Shown here one piece after another: positions 19,952-31,243 of a DNA stretch of 64,000 nt (position 1 is its first letter; every line of letters starts with the position of its first letter). Position numbers and translations under genes: made by a program. Below the pieces are notes generated by a model. That model had not been told where the DNA came from. It was given only the letters and a program-made list of their open reading frames with translations, and made no database searches. The stretch lies in NCBI RefSeq assembly GCF_026262505.1, contig NC_067207.1, positions 32,394,082 to 32,458,081 on the forward strand, given 5' to 3'. Source of the DNA: Trichomonas vaginalis G3. Taxonomy: Eukaryota > Parabasalia > Trichomonadida > Trichomonadidae.

Positions 19952-20726
19952 AATTGAATGACACATTATATCTTTCTTTGAGTTCGCTCCTGACAAAGAA
20001 CTTAGTTCCAGGAATACAGAAGACTTCTGTGCGTTGGAAAAGCTGATGTCCTGGAACGAATTTGGCAATTAGAGACTTCTTTTTTCCGAATTGTTCAGGA
20101 GTTTTCATGACGACAGTAACAACATCTCCATTTGCGAGGTCTTGTTGTTGTTCGGAAAGGTAAAGAGCAATGATATGAATGGTTGCTGCGTTGAATTCGA
20201 GAAAGTCGAATTCAAATTGTGTTGTCGTATAACATTCAAACCATTTTGTACGGTTGTCTCCGAACTCGTCAACGTATTCATCTTCGTCATATCCGTAACT
20301 AAAGACTTGGAATTCGGCAATTCTCTTGTCGAATGACCGTTGGATGTAACGAGGAAGATTTTGACGAACTTGGTATAAAGTTCTCAACATTATAAGCTTA
20401 GTAAATGTTGGAAAATACTGAACTAAGACATCGCTAAGCTCAATTGGACTTGGAATTGTCTTAGTAAGTTCAATTGAACTAGTAATTGCTTTGTTCAGAA
20501 CTTCACAGAACTGAGTATTGTATGTAGCGTCTGGTTGTGTGTTTTCTTCGGCGTCTTTGAGATATTTAGAGCAAATTTGTTGAAGAATTTCTCTTAATTC
20601 GCTGTTAGACTTTTTGGTGGTTATTCTAACCGCTGTGCCGGTTCTTGGAGGTTGTGGGGCTTTGGCTTTGGTTAGCGGTTGAGAATTGTTAATGTTTGAA
20701 TTGTGGTTAACAGCGTTGGCTTCCAT
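19824..20726 (-). CDS. uncharacterised Polinton protein, acidic C-terminus
   Basis: This 300-residue frame starts MEANAVNHN. That start is preferred over an upstream in-frame ATG at 20792 because the T-rich motif TTTTTATCTA lies directly before it, as with other genes of the element. The protein has a Pro/Thr-rich N-terminus, a folded-looking middle (RNLPRYIQRSFDKRIAEFQVF, WFECYTTTQFEFDFLEF) and a run of Glu near the C-terminus. I do not recognise the family. Its 3' end lies in the terminal repeat, so the opposite end of the element carries a copy of that tail. It is the outermost gene of element A and appears whole. Confidence 0.6.
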   Translation of the reverse strand: MEANAVNHNSNINNSQPLTKAKAPQPPRTGTAVRITTKKSNSELREILQQICSKYLKDAEENTQPDATYNTQFCEVLNKAITSSIELTKTIPSPIELSDVLVQYFPTFTKLIMLRTLYQVRQNLPRYIQRSFDKRIAEFQVFSYGYDEDEYVDEFGDNRTKWFECYTTTQFEFDFLEFNAATIHIIALYLSEQQQDLANGDVVTVVMKTPEQFGKKKSLIAKFVPGHQLFQRTEVFCIPGTKFFVRSELKERYNVSFNYTLYNVFDPEEGFFPEAMEEEEEEEEIQDSIQEESSEFTPED

Positions 20727-21197
20727 TAGATAAAAATGAACTGACCAAAAAAGACAGATATTTAAATATTTGAGATAAACCGTTTTCGTCAACGGTAACC
20801 CCCTCTATTTTGTTATTTTATTTAATAGTTACAGTTGGAAAAACGGTTTATCTCAAATATTGAATGAACTATAAACGTTTTTTGTTTTCTATATATACTT
20901 TTTTGTCCAACGGTAAAACTTTTTACGCAACGGTTTTTGAGAGTCGTCGCCATTGACTTTTTTGTAGAGCACTCAAAATAGTATAACTTTGTCCGGACAA
21001 GTAAGGGTCTATCGTCGCTACAGGAAAAGTTACAGGCGTTCCAAGGAAGTATACTTTGAGAAGCCTTTTCCCCTTATAGAATGAGATAAGACGGTTATTT
21101 TACAAAACTGACAAGACTTTGACCGAGTAGTTTTTTGTGCTGAACAAAAAGTGTCATATAAACATCTGTCAAAAACCGCTTTTTAACTTCACTTAAA
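20727..21197. promoter_or_regulatory. divergent intergenic region of Polinton A
   Basis: This 470-bp gap separates two divergently read genes. An inverted pair occurs around ATTTGAGATAAACCGTTTT (near 20766) and its reverse complement near 20840, with extra copies of AACGGT around them. It is a plausible shared regulatory region. No RNA gene is seen. Confidence 0.4.
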
Positions 21198-24100
21198 ATG
21201 CCACGTAAGCTACGTAAGAATATACGTAAGAGGAAGGGAGCATTGAAACATCCAATAGTAAAACTGACACCACAACAACAGTTGCAACAACAAATTATGA
21301 ATGACCCCACTATGTTGCAACAAATGTCAAGCAACCCTATGCTTTTAAACCGAGTTATTGGTGCACAGAGTGGAGGTTTAAGAGCGGGACTTTTAGCGAA
21401 AATGGCAGGCTATGGTGGAGCTGCAGACGGAACAGCTTATAACCCTCAAAGTCAAATGAATTTGAGTTCACTCAAAAATCAAATAACAGATGTCAAAAAG
21501 TCAAACATAGACATACAGAAACAAATAAGTGAAAACGAAAAGAAACTAGAATATGACAGACACACAAAGAAACTAAATGAGTTAAACGTAGAGAAAAAGA
21601 AGAAAGAAGAACAACTGAAAGAACTAAGTACAGAGGAATATGCGAAAAAAGTGTCAGAAAAAGCAGAAGAAGTAGCAAAAATGGAACAAGATGTTATAAA
21701 TTTGAAAAACATACTACTCAATATAAAGTACTGAAAGATGAAGAGATAAAACAAAAAGCCATGAAGACATATATGGATAGCGATGAGTATAAAAAAGAAG
21801 TTGAAGCAAATGTAAAGGCAGAAAAACTTTTACAGTTGCAAAACCAAACCGTACAGTATGAAAACTTAGCACAAGAAAGTAAAAATAATGACGCAGCCAT
21901 GCAAAAGGCAATGAAAAGCGCAGATATTATAAAAGCTAATAATGACTGGTTAGATGCCCAAGCCAACGCTAAAGCAGCCCAACTTATAGGGTCAATAAGG
22001 ACAAAAATACAAGCGGATGAAGACAGTTCAAATGAAGCTTTAATGAATGCTGACTTTAAGAATGCCTTTGAAGCTCTTCATAGTAAGGTGAAACTAGTGA
22101 ACGACTTCTCATCTGGAAAGAAACTGAAGTCTGAAGGTTTCGACAAAGAGTTAAGAGAAGTAGCACAAAATATGACGAAAATAACAGATGCAGCAACGAG
22201 ACAGGCAGTTCAAAGTGCCTATGACGCCGTTAGAGCAGCTGTTGTGGAAAGTCAAGAAAAAGAGTTACAACAGACCAAAACAGACCTAGTAAATGCTTTC
22301 TTAAAAACGAAAAGTCAGGTAGGACATTATGCTGCAGATGGAACATATGTGCCAGCTGGTGGAACTTATATACCATCAAACCCTCCAAGAGAAGCACCTG
22401 CACCAGGACTACCTAAAACATTTACATCGTCACATGGACACAGACACAGGCATGCACCAAAACCAACACAACAACCAACAGTTCAAAATCCAGCACCACA
22501 ACAACAACCAGCACAGCAACCAACAGTTCAAAATCCAGCACAACAACCACAAACAGTTCAAAACCCTGCACAGCAACCAACAGTTCAAAACCCTGCACAA
22601 CAACAACCACAAACAGAGCAAGGACATAAAAGAAGTAGAGAAAAAGGAAACCAAGAATTCTTAAAAATGCTTAAGGAAGATTATGGTTACCCAGATACTC
22701 TTGACTTTAGTGACAGATATAAAGAAGCTATTAGAAAGTTCAAGGAAGGAAATACTGACCCGAACCTATTTAGCTTTATGGTTCAGCATCAAATCGGATA
22801 TAATCTCAAACCTGGAAAATACAAGCTCGCAAAGGGATATGATTTAATAGCATATCATCCAAATGACATGGATGAATTTACTCCGAGATATTTGATGTCA
22901 GAGCTAAATGATAATTCAACTCTCTTCATGAAACGCGTAAAAAATAGAGACGGAACGAAAGAAGAAAGGTTTATGAGTCCGGATGACTTAGATAGGGAAC
23001 TTGTTAAAAACGGTCTCGGAATATATGAAATGCCACCAGATGAGGTACAAGAAACTCCACAGGAAGAAGTTCAGATACAACCAGACATGGAAGAAATAGT
23101 TCAGCAACAACAGCTAGAAGAGCCTGAAGGAAACGAACAAGTCCCTCCTTTGGAAACTAACTTCACAGAACTAGATGAAGATTTGGAACAGCCGAAAAAT
23201 CTTGACCCTCAACAAGAGTATGAGGTGAATATGGAATCTTTCCAAGAGTCTAAGAAAAATTCGGCTGACATAGTAGAAGAATATCGAAAAATGTTCACCG
23301 ACATACAAAAGACTCCAACATCAGATGAAAATATTCAGCATAGAATGGAAGTACTGAAAGAAAATGTACGCAAATACAATAATCCTTTTTACTTACGACC
23401 ATATAACGTTCAATCTTTGGCTGAACTCGGTGAAAATAAAAGGTTAAATTTCAACAAAACATATAGAAATGAAACATTGTTTAAAGTTCATTCAGAACCT
23501 AACCAATATGGAAACAAACCTACTTTTGTTTCTGCAGACTATGGAACTACAATGAGATGGGGTCATAAAGCTAATCCGGATAGGTGGTTCATAAACTTAC
23601 AACCTCAATTCCAAGAAGTTGTAGACGCAATGGAAGTGAATGGTGAACCAGATATAACGGGTATTTTCAGCGCGGCTTTAATGCCATTGAAAGATATGAA
23701 AGATGCAGATATTTTGGACCAGTATGAAATGAACATGGCTGAGGGAAATATAACCCTGACGTTCTAGAACATTTATCTCAAAGAACTACACAGAACCATA
23801 GAGATGGTATATTTGGTGAAGAGTTTAGAAAGAAAGTTAGGGAGAGAGAAGGAAGAGAACCTATTGTACATGACCTTGCAAACGAAAGTTTGCAAAATGT
23901 CATAAAAACTTACTTTGCAGACAATGAAATGAGAAGGGATGAATATTTAAGAAAACTCAAATGGACAGTACCAAATGAAATGTTAGTATTGAAAAACATG
24001 TTCCTTGACAAAATAAAACCAACTACAGAAATAAATGACGCAAGACTGAAACGTTGGGTAAAAGCTTTCCCATTCACAAAAGATATTATTGGTTACATGG

Positions 24101-24546
24101 AAAGAAAACCAGAATGGCTACAAAACATATATTTGGAAACGAGCTTATTCCATTGGACAAGCTCTGTTTGAAGAGCTTGAACCGGAAACTCAGGAAAGAG
24201 TCATGCAAACAATAAGCGAAGCTCAAATACAAACTATGACAAAATCTTTCTAGGATATAGGTTACCTGAGATGGGCGAGAGCCCAAAGGCAAAAAGGACA
24301 TGGGAAATTTACAACATACTAGGTGAACATGAGGCAAAGATGCTACAACTTGAAGCAGAGGGCAAGTTACCAAAAGCGACACCAAAGAAGAAGAGAAGAG
24401 TAGAACAAAGTGAAAGTAGTGAAGAAGTAACTTCATCTAGTGAAAGTAGTGGCAATGAAGGAAAAAGAAGAGTTAAAGATTCAGTTAAAAACTCAGTCAG
24501 GAAGAAAGTAAAGCTTGGTCCGAGTGGGTTCTATTATGACATATAA
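21198..24546 (+). pseudogene. large Lys-rich coiled-coil Polinton protein (remains)
   Basis: A long plus-strand coding region with a very basic start (MPRKLRKNIRKRKGALK), then Gln-rich and coiled-coil stretches (ENEKKLEYDRHTKKLNE, KKKKEEQLKELSTEEY). A Gln/Pro/Asn repeat follows at 22460-22620 (PTVQNPAQQ units), then a folded-looking region around HSEPNQYGNKPTFVSADYG and MRWGHKANPDRWF, and a basic tail. It sits next to the capsid gene, which suggests a structural or DNA-associated role, but the family is unknown to me. The longest uninterrupted stretch is 668 residues. The region is broken in a few places. Confidence 0.5.
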
Positions 24547-24580
24547 ATCCAACTATTCTATATTTTTACCCATATGAAAT

Positions 24581-26196
24581 GTACGCCGCTCAGAATATAA
24601 CGCCAACAGTTTTGGATGCCATGAACGGAAATGTTTCCGAATGGTATAACGAATGCGACAATGCCATTAGAAGGTCAGAAATAGTTCCTGGAACTTACGA
24701 ATATACAACTGCTGTTTTCTTATGGAAACGTAGGTGAGTTTGGAGAAGGTTCTTCAACAACAGTAGATATTGCTTGCGACAGGTTTCATAATTATTTCTA
24801 TGACAACTCATTCTTATACGTGGAACAAGACATTGAAATAAAACCTTCTGCCAAGTTGTCTGACAAAAGAAGGTTGCAATGGAATTTTCTATGTCGGATA
24901 CCAATATGCTCCAGAAGTTTTCATGGGATATAAGATATATTCTAACTCTGACTTAGTTCAAACAGTAACATGGGCAAACTATGAATGGTTCGCTTTGAGA
25001 ACTCAGTACAACCACAAGCTAGAGAACAAACAGACCAGTATGCCACCATTGAGAAAATAAGAAGACTTGACCCTAACGTTCCAGGAGTTTATGTTAACCT
25101 TTCTGGACAAACTGCTGCAGCAGTAACCAAGTAAAACTGAAACTTAGAGTTCCTTTGTCATCTTTCCTCATCTTCAGGTTTTAAGATACTTGCCAAACTG
25201 GGCAGGAAAAATTTCTATCGAACTTACTCCAAGCAAAAATAACTTAGTCATTGCACCAACACAAGACCCATTCACTCTTACAGATACAGCTGGGGCTGCC
25301 AGCATACCATTTGGAAAATGGTGCAAAGAGAAAGTTGACTTAGACTTTTGGTTTCTCAAACCTCAACACTGAAGTAAACTACTACTTCTCAGGAACAGCA
25401 GACAACAATACTGCTTGGGACCCAGTTAAGTTCACATGCGAAAATTTGAATGCAAGAGAATAGAAAGCAGACTTGCAGTCTATATGTTGGACCCAGATAT
25501 TTCAAATGCTTTAGCTGCCAAATATATTGCAGTTCCACTTATGTTCCCTATACACCAAATATCTGTCAAAGACTTTGCAGGTGAAGTTGGAAACCAAAAT
25601 CCAGGAGCCGCAGGTGCAAGAACAGATATTGCTTTAACAACTGCAATGAAACATGCAGATACTATGTTTGTACTGTTCAGACGAACTATAAATGACTATT
25701 CTTGTTTCTACAACCCTGGTATTAAATATCATATAAACATAGATGGCAAATATTATCCAAGAGAAGAATATTCTACAGTTGAGGATATGAGGTCATACAA
25801 CTTGACATTAGATGCTATGAACTTTAACAACAACTTCACAACAACCATTAACCCTGAAATGCAAAGTTCTATTATGCCATATGTGAAAGTATGGACTCAT
25901 ACAGGAGGTCAAAAAACTCAATATACAAATGGAGACGTTCAAACTTTTGGCTTGGCATTCCATTTGCTGACTCAGAAGACTTTATGGGTGGTATTTCAAC
26001 TGTTGGTACTGTACAAATACAATATACTGGTGACATAGACGGTCCAGATGAATTGAGAGCAAAGAAGTTTACAAAACCAATAGCACTTTTCACGGAAGAT
26101 GCTCTTTTTGAAGATTCGTTCGATGAAACTGCTGGGGCTCCTCAGATTGGCATAACGACAGCTTCCATCGAGCAGATTTTGGCAGCAGGTCAGTAA
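24581..26196 (+). pseudogene. Polinton A major capsid protein (remains)
   Basis: This region of about 540 codons encodes beta-strand-rich sequence with Asp/Asn/Tyr-rich loops (YSCFYNPGIKYHINIDGKYY, NLTLDAMNFNNNFTTTIN) and an N-terminus starting MYAAQNITPTVLDAM. Length, position and composition fit a Polinton double-jelly-roll major capsid protein. It differs strongly from the capsid gene of element B, so A and B belong to different Polinton lineages. It is broken in several places. The capsid assignment is inferred from pattern and context. Confidence 0.55.
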
Positions 26197-26300
26197 GTTG
26201 TTCTTGAACTGACTTCTCTCCGTCAAATATTGACAGTACGCCAGTTTTGACATAATTTGTATTATAAACTTTCCTTTAGTAATATCGGTCAGTTTTGAAG

Positions 26301-26505
26301 TTATATTTTTTCTGCTTCAAGAACTTTCACCATTTCAGTTATACCAACTTTCTTTGCTTTATGAAATATTTAGGTTCAGCAAAGACTGCTATTCTATAAC
26401 ATTTTCCATTGTTTGTGTAAGAACTATTCTGTCAATGTATTTGTATTGTTTGTGAGTATAAACTTTGTTCTGCTTCAATTCAATAAGATATCCGAATACG
26501 TCCAT
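26301..26505 (-). pseudogene. small minus-strand Polinton protein (remains)
   Basis: A short coding stretch begins MDVFGYLIELKQNKVYTH, with a T-rich stretch before the ATG. It lies between the capsid gene and the next plus-strand genes. Nothing is recognised, and it is broken. Confidence 0.35.
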
Positions 26506-26522
26506 CTTTTATTCTAAGTAAA

Positions 26523-27100
26523 ATGTCATTTCCGAAAAATAGAAGCGTAAGTGTTTCAAAAGGTTTAATGGCGGGGCAGATGTGAAGTTAAATTCACCAA
26601 CTCAAACAAACAGTCAAAGTGTTGTTGTCAATGTCAAAGACAGAGATGTTGAAGTGGGGAAACCATACGAAGACGAAGATGGTATAACAATTGTTCCTGT
26701 AAAAGAACCAACATATCCTGAATTAACAGAGACTTAAGTTCTGTTGCAGATATTCGAAATGACTACCAACAACTGAAAGACAAACTTCAAACTCAGGAGA
26801 AGATTTGTCAAGCTTTAGGTATAATGTTAAACTTGGTCGAACACAACCCTGTAAAAAGTGAACTCATATGTCATTGCACCTCATGAAGTTTTGAAAGAAC
26901 TATTGAAACTTTTGACAGAGGCAGACGATATAAACATCAAAGAAATAGAACCCGACGTTAGTTGCTGTGGTGTTTCATATAATGTCATTGACAAGATATA
27001 CGTTATGAAAGGAGGTGAAATGTTGAACTTAAAATATAGTTTCCCAGACGTTATAAAAATATTTGACGACCACAACATTTCATTAAAATTTATTTGCTAA
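26523..27100 (+). pseudogene. small plus-strand Polinton proteins (remains)
   Basis: The stretch starts MSFPKNRSVSVSKGLM and includes an acidic segment (VNVKDRDVEVGKPYEDEDG) and a later one with KELLKLLTEADDINIKE and SCCGVSYNVIDKIYVM. These may be one or two former genes upstream of the minor capsid candidate. No family is recognised, and the stretch is broken in a few places. Confidence 0.35.
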
Positions 27101-27104
27101 GTAA

Positions 27105-27902
27105 ATGGCAGAAGACATAATGGTTTATACTATTACGACTAAAAACCCTGAGTCATATAATTCTATAACAACAAACTTACAAAGTCCTCAAGGACGATAT
27201 TGTAAACTAACCTTAAACACAATGACGACTAAAGCCTGTTTTGCTCTTTTGACACCAGAAGACTTTATTGTTGTGAATGGTAAAAAATACTCCTTTGAAG
27301 ATACTTACTCAGATATACCACCAACAGGTTTTGTTGACTTATTTAATACTTTAAGTACGGGTGTAACATGTGCTGCAACTAGAGCAGGTTTCATTATGTT
27401 TGGATGTCCGACTGAGTTTACTATAAACGATATGAGCTATAATACAAAACTTATTTCTGGTTTTTACTACCAACAGTTTCCTATAACAGGAAAAGGTGTC
27501 ATACAAGGAATGTCTATTCCATTGACATTAAGCACACCAATCTTATATATTGTTTCAAACTTAGGTTCAAAGTGTTATTCGAATGTCGACAGAAACTATT
27601 ATGACCAAAAGATACTTATGCGTATAAACAATACTTTCTCTGCTGGTTTGCCTATTGTTCATTCGAATGCAGAATTTTCAACCTTAGTGAACTCAAACAC
27701 TTTGGCAAGTATAACGTTGACATTAGTTGACGCAAACTTTGTTCCTGTAAAACTTTTATGTCCTATGTATTTGTCAATGACGGCAGAAAGTTTCGAATTG
27801 GAAGATGCAACTGGTGAAAGTATTGTATTACAAGAACAACTTCAACAACAAATAGCTCAAGAACAACAAATGCAACAAATGGAACAACAAAGTCAAGAAT
27901 AA
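27105..27902 (+). CDS. candidate minor capsid (penton-like) protein
   Basis: A 265-residue protein, beta-rich and neutral, with a Gln-rich tail (LQQQIAQEQQMQQMEQQ). Segments such as SITLTLVDANFVPVKLLCPMY close to the C-terminus resemble the final strands of small jelly-roll capsid proteins. The Leu-Val-Asp then Pro-Val pattern is common in penton-like proteins of Polintons and virophages. It starts 4 bp after the preceding coding stretch and is followed closely by the helicase gene. The assignment is inferred. The gene looks whole. Confidence 0.45.
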   Translation: MAEDIMVYTITTKNPESYNSITTNLQSPQGRYCKLTLNTMTTKACFALLTPEDFIVVNGKKYSFEDTYSDIPPTGFVDLFNTLSTGVTCAATRAGFIMFGCPTEFTINDMSYNTKLISGFYYQQFPITGKGVIQGMSIPLTLSTPILYIVSNLGSKCYSNVDRNYYDQKILMRINNTFSAGLPIVHSNAEFSTLVNSNTLASITLTLVDANFVPVKLLCPMYLSMTAESFELEDATGESIVLQEQLQQQIAQEQQMQQMEQQSQE

Positions 27903-27932
27903 AAAAATAATTTTTTTTTTATTTTTATAAAA

Positions 27933-29168
27933 ATGTACAGAATAGATGTTTCAGATTTTTATGACTTCCAAGCATTCAGAAATATGTGTCCATTTAGAGA
28001 CTATAACAAAGCAGTCGAGAATTTGAAACGTTTAGTCATTTATGTTGACTCTGCCCCAGAATGTTATGTCATGAAAGAATGGGATGTTGTCTTTAACAAA
28101 CCAAGAGCAACAATAGTTTCAGAACAAGAATGTAGACAGAAACTTAAGAAAATAAAAGTCGTACAAGTTGGCATGAAGATGTTAGATGCTTGGGATATCT
28201 TATTGTCAAAGTTAGAAGATTTTTCAGTTCGAGGTATAAAGTTTTATACACCTTCTCCAAACTTCTATTCTATCTTCACTGGATATAAATATGAACAAGT
28301 AGAATGGAAAGAAAATATTATAGAAGCTTGGTTAGACCATGTCAAAGAAATTATATGCAATGGAAACGAAAAGGTTTATGAGTATATCTTATGTTGGTTT
28401 GCAAACATCTTACAACATCCAAGTGCTAAAAATGAAACTGCTCTCATTATAATTGGAAAACAAGGAACTGGTAAGAATACTTTCTTTACAGATATTTTGT
28501 GCAAACTGTTAGAAGGTTATTCGAATCCGAATATGACAAACTTAGAAAACATCTGTGGCAAGTTTAACTCCTCAATAGAGAATATGAAACTTATAGTTTG
28601 CAATGAACTTCAAAGTATAGATACAACAAAAGTTTTGAACTCAGATGCTTTGAAGAGTCTTATAACAGACAAAGTTGGAGTTGTTGAAAGAAAGTATAAA
28701 GACCAAAGAGTTTGTGAAAATGTTGCAAACTTCATTATGGTTTCAAACAATGCTGTTCCGATGAAGTTAGAAAGTTCTGACAGAAGATATGTAGTTGTCA
28801 GAACGTCAGATTCTCATATGCAAGATACAGAATATTTTGACGCTTTGTCAGAATATTTGACACCTGAGTTTTACAACCATTTGTTTTCATATTTCATGAC
28901 ATTAGATATTTCTAAGTTCAATCCAAGACAAATTCCACATACCGAAGAGAGACAAACATTGTTAGAAGCAAACAAGAGTGTATATGAACTGTTCATAGAA
29001 GAAAGCGACTTTGAGTGTTTAGATGAAAAGTCTTTATATGATGAATATAAACAATATTGTCAAGAGTATGGTTATATGCCAGCGTCTAAACGAACATTCT
29101 TGGCAAATGTCAAAAGTCTTTTAGACGTACAGAATGGTGTATATACAAAGAAAAATTTTTCTGAGTAA
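27933..29168 (+). CDS. superfamily 3 helicase (D5-like)
   Basis: A 411-residue protein. Walker A is IIGKQGTGKNTFF, Walker B is KLIVCNELQS, motif C is NFIMVSNN and the arginine finger is SSDRRYVVV. These identify an SF3 helicase of the D5/virophage type, which unwinds DNA during replication as a hexameric ring. The N-terminal ~150 residues lack an obvious primase signature. A T-rich tract (TTTTTATTTTTAT) lies just before the ATG. It is followed 36 bp later by another element gene in the same direction. It looks whole. An SF3 helicase is unusual for animal Polintons, which mostly rely on the protein-primed polymerase alone. Confidence 0.85.
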   Translation: MYRIDVSDFYDFQAFRNMCPFRDYNKAVENLKRLVIYVDSAPECYVMKEWDVVFNKPRATIVSEQECRQKLKKIKVVQVGMKMLDAWDILLSKLEDFSVRGIKFYTPSPNFYSIFTGYKYEQVEWKENIIEAWLDHVKEIICNGNEKVYEYILCWFANILQHPSAKNETALIIIGKQGTGKNTFFTDILCKLLEGYSNPNMTNLENICGKFNSSIENMKLIVCNELQSIDTTKVLNSDALKSLITDKVGVVERKYKDQRVCENVANFIMVSNNAVPMKLESSDRRYVVVRTSDSHMQDTEYFDALSEYLTPEFYNHLFSYFMTLDISKFNPRQIPHTEERQTLLEANKSVYELFIEESDFECLDEKSLYDEYKQYCQEYGYMPASKRTFLANVKSLLDVQNGVYTKKNFSE

Positions 29169-29203
29169 ATTTTAAAAAAAATATTTTTTATCCGATAGAA
29201 AAG

Positions 29204-29623
29204 ATGACGAAATATATTTCAGTAAACAAGTACATGTCAGGACTTAAAGAAGAACTAGACCCATTCACATATTTGAATGTTTACTTCTACCATTTTGAAA
29301 AGTCTTCATTCAGCAAAGTTTGGAACATCGAACCAGTTAAGTTTGCTATTGTGACTAAAAATGGTGCAAAATTTGAAGACTTAGACATAGAAGGTTTGTT
29401 AACAGTCAAAGAAAGTTTTGACAGAAGGTTCTCAAACCTTAAAGAAGGCAAAGCATACAAACTTGTTATACCTTATGAACCAAAGAAGACAGACGACTAT
29501 GAATATTATGAGTCTAAAGTTGTAGAAGTTCAAGGTAAATTGGGTAAAAAGATTTTAGAGTCTAAGCCAGTGTTTACTCCTAAAGAGGAAGAGAACATTG
29601 ACATTGACCCAGAAATGTTCTAA
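29204..29623 (+). CDS. uncharacterised Polinton protein, acidic tail
   Basis: A 139-residue protein (MTKYISVNKYMSGLKEELD) ending in the acidic ENIDIDPEMF. A protein of similar size and a similar acidic ending (EEIDPEAI) is encoded by element B at 49180-49653, with weak resemblance in between. Position next to the helicase suggests a replication role such as ssDNA binding, but this is only inferred. It looks whole, with TTTTTTATCCG upstream. Confidence 0.5.
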   Translation: MTKYISVNKYMSGLKEELDPFTYLNVYFYHFEKSSFSKVWNIEPVKFAIVTKNGAKFEDLDIEGLLTVKESFDRRFSNLKEGKAYKLVIPYEPKKTDDYEYYESKVVEVQGKLGKKILESKPVFTPKEEENIDIDPEMF

Positions 29624-29639
29624 AAATAAAATTTTATTT

Positions 29640-30087
29640 TTACATGTCAAATTTCTTTTTCTCTGGAACTGGTTCAGGTTCTTTCTTCTCTTCTACTTTT
29701 TTCTCTTTCTTTTCTTTCTTCTTCTTCTCTGGTGGAGATATGTCAAATTTCTCAGAACCATATTTATGTAAAATTTCTTTGTCCTTTAATAGCTCATCTA
29801 TTCTGTTTTCTATTTCATCTTCAAGAACAGCGCATGTGTCTTCTTTGCATTCTAAGAACTTTTGTTGGACTTCATCTTTCCAATCGGCGTCATCTCTGTC
29901 AACAAGTCTGTCATTGACAAATTTTAAGACTGCTCTTTGTAATGTTTTATGGTTCTTGTCATATTCCCAGAAACAGAACTTTAGAACAAATTCACCTTTC
30001 TTGTTTACACTATGTAAGATTTTATGGTCGACAGATGTTTTGCTGTCAAAAGTTTGTCTCGAATATAGATAGCGAAATCGCTAGACA
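29640..30087 (-). pseudogene. Lys/Glu-rich Polinton protein (remains)
   Basis: Minus-strand coding stretch of about 145 codons, convergent with the gene before it. It contains KKGEFVLKFCFWEYDKNHK, an acidic helical region (AVLEDEIENRIDELLKDKE) and a Lys/Glu tail ending KKKFDM. The frame on the opposite strand is a shadow. No family is recognised, and it is broken. Confidence 0.45.
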
Positions 30088-30124
30088 TTTTCTAAAAGAT
30101 AAAAATTTTAATTTTTCTAAAAAT

Positions 30125-31000
30125 ATGTTAGAAAAAAAGTTTGCTGACATTGACAAGAAATTTGAGAATGTTTTAAACAAGAACAAGAGGAAGTTAGAAA
30201 ATGCTCAGATAAAGCCTATACATGAAAAGTTCTTATTTGCTCAGAATGGTATAACAGGTCTAATTGCACCACCTGGGTCTGGTAAGACTTTCACTTATCT
30301 TAAAATGGCTGCACAACAACAAGAACTAGATCAGAAGAACCCATTCTATGAGTTAGTAGTCATTTGTAGTACTTCTGGTCAATTTGACCAAACCGTCAAT
30401 TCGTTCAAAGATATTATAAAGAAGTCTAAGTTAGTATGTATAAAGGATACTGAGTTGTTAGATTGGATAAAGAAGTACCAAAGAAGAGTTTTGAAGTATA
30501 ATGCTATAAATGAGTATATAAATTCTAAGTTTAAAGAACCTAATGAGGAAATGCAGAGAATATTAGACAAACACCACTTCAGAAACAAACAGAAAGAGAT
30601 AGAATACATTTCGAAGAAATTGCAATCTTACGATTGGAAGACTTACCCTCATAGATGTCTTCTTATCTTAGATGATTTCGCCTCTCATCCTTTGTTAAAG
30701 AACAGAGAACAAGATATGTGTCGAATTCTTAAGAAGCTCAGACACTTTAACATCTCAGTTGTCATTTGTGTACAGACAGCAAAGAGTTTAAGTAAGGATG
30801 TTAAAAGAATACTTACTGACATAATACTTTTCCCCGGATTGTCCGAAGACGATTTCATGGAACTTATGAAAGAGTCCATGGCAGGTAAGTTTGACAGACA
30901 TGAACTATGGGAGAAGTACAAAGTCATACAAGACCCTCATACTTCTTTCAGAATTCATATCTACGCAAACAAAGTTCAAATTGTAAAAAGTCAAGCTTGA
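30125..31000 (+). CDS. genome-packaging ATPase (FtsK/HerA, A32-like)
   Basis: A 291-residue protein. Walker A is GLIAPPGSGKTFTY, Walker B is CLLILDDFASHPL and a conserved Gln is in SVVICVQTAKSL. These fit the A32-like packaging ATPases of Polintons, which pump DNA into the capsid. The start at 30125 (MLEKKFADID) is preferred over an in-frame upstream ATG that overlaps the divergent gene. A paralogue from element B lies at 54372-55022 and shares the MQRILDKHHFR/MERIIDKHHLR motif. It looks whole. Confidence 0.85.
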   Translation: MLEKKFADIDKKFENVLNKNKRKLENAQIKPIHEKFLFAQNGITGLIAPPGSGKTFTYLKMAAQQQELDQKNPFYELVVICSTSGQFDQTVNSFKDIIKKSKLVCIKDTELLDWIKKYQRRVLKYNAINEYINSKFKEPNEEMQRILDKHHFRNKQKEIEYISKKLQSYDWKTYPHRCLLILDDFASHPLLKNREQDMCRILKKLRHFNISVVICVQTAKSLSKDVKRILTDIILFPGLSEDDFMELMKESMAGKFDRHELWEKYKVIQDPHTSFRIHIYANKVQIVKSQA

Positions 31001-31019
31001 AAAATCTAAGTGTTTAGTC

Positions 31020-31199
31020 TTAGTAAGATGGTAGCTTCTTAAAGCAAATACCATTGCTGAGTTTTATGTACGTGAAGAGAAGTACAATGAATTCAATTAC
31101 GAGTACAATTGCAATGACAACTAAGGCAACTATTTTTGTCTTTTGCCAGCAAGAGTACTTCTTCTCTTCCAATGGTTCGGCAGAACTATACTCACTCAT
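31020..31199 (-). CDS. small single-pass membrane protein
   Basis: A 59-residue protein, MSEYSSAEP to KKLPSY, with one strong hydrophobic segment (KIVALVVIAIVLVIEFIVLL) after a Cys/Lys-containing N-terminus. It is divergent from the next gene and lies beside the packaging ATPase. Virophages and Polintons often carry small membrane proteins, and a virion-membrane role is inferred only. It looks whole. Confidence 0.5.
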   Translation of the reverse strand: MSEYSSAEPLEEKKYSCWQKTKIVALVVIAIVLVIEFIVLLFTYIKLSNGICFKKLPSY

Positions 31200-31243
31200 G
31201 AGAAATGCCAAAACGGTTTAATAGAAAAAGTGTCATTTTTTTC

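Noticed and set aside
29644-30072. A 142-codon plus-strand frame rich in Ser and Phe.
   Set aside because: It is the antisense of a Lys/Glu-rich coding stretch on the minus strand.
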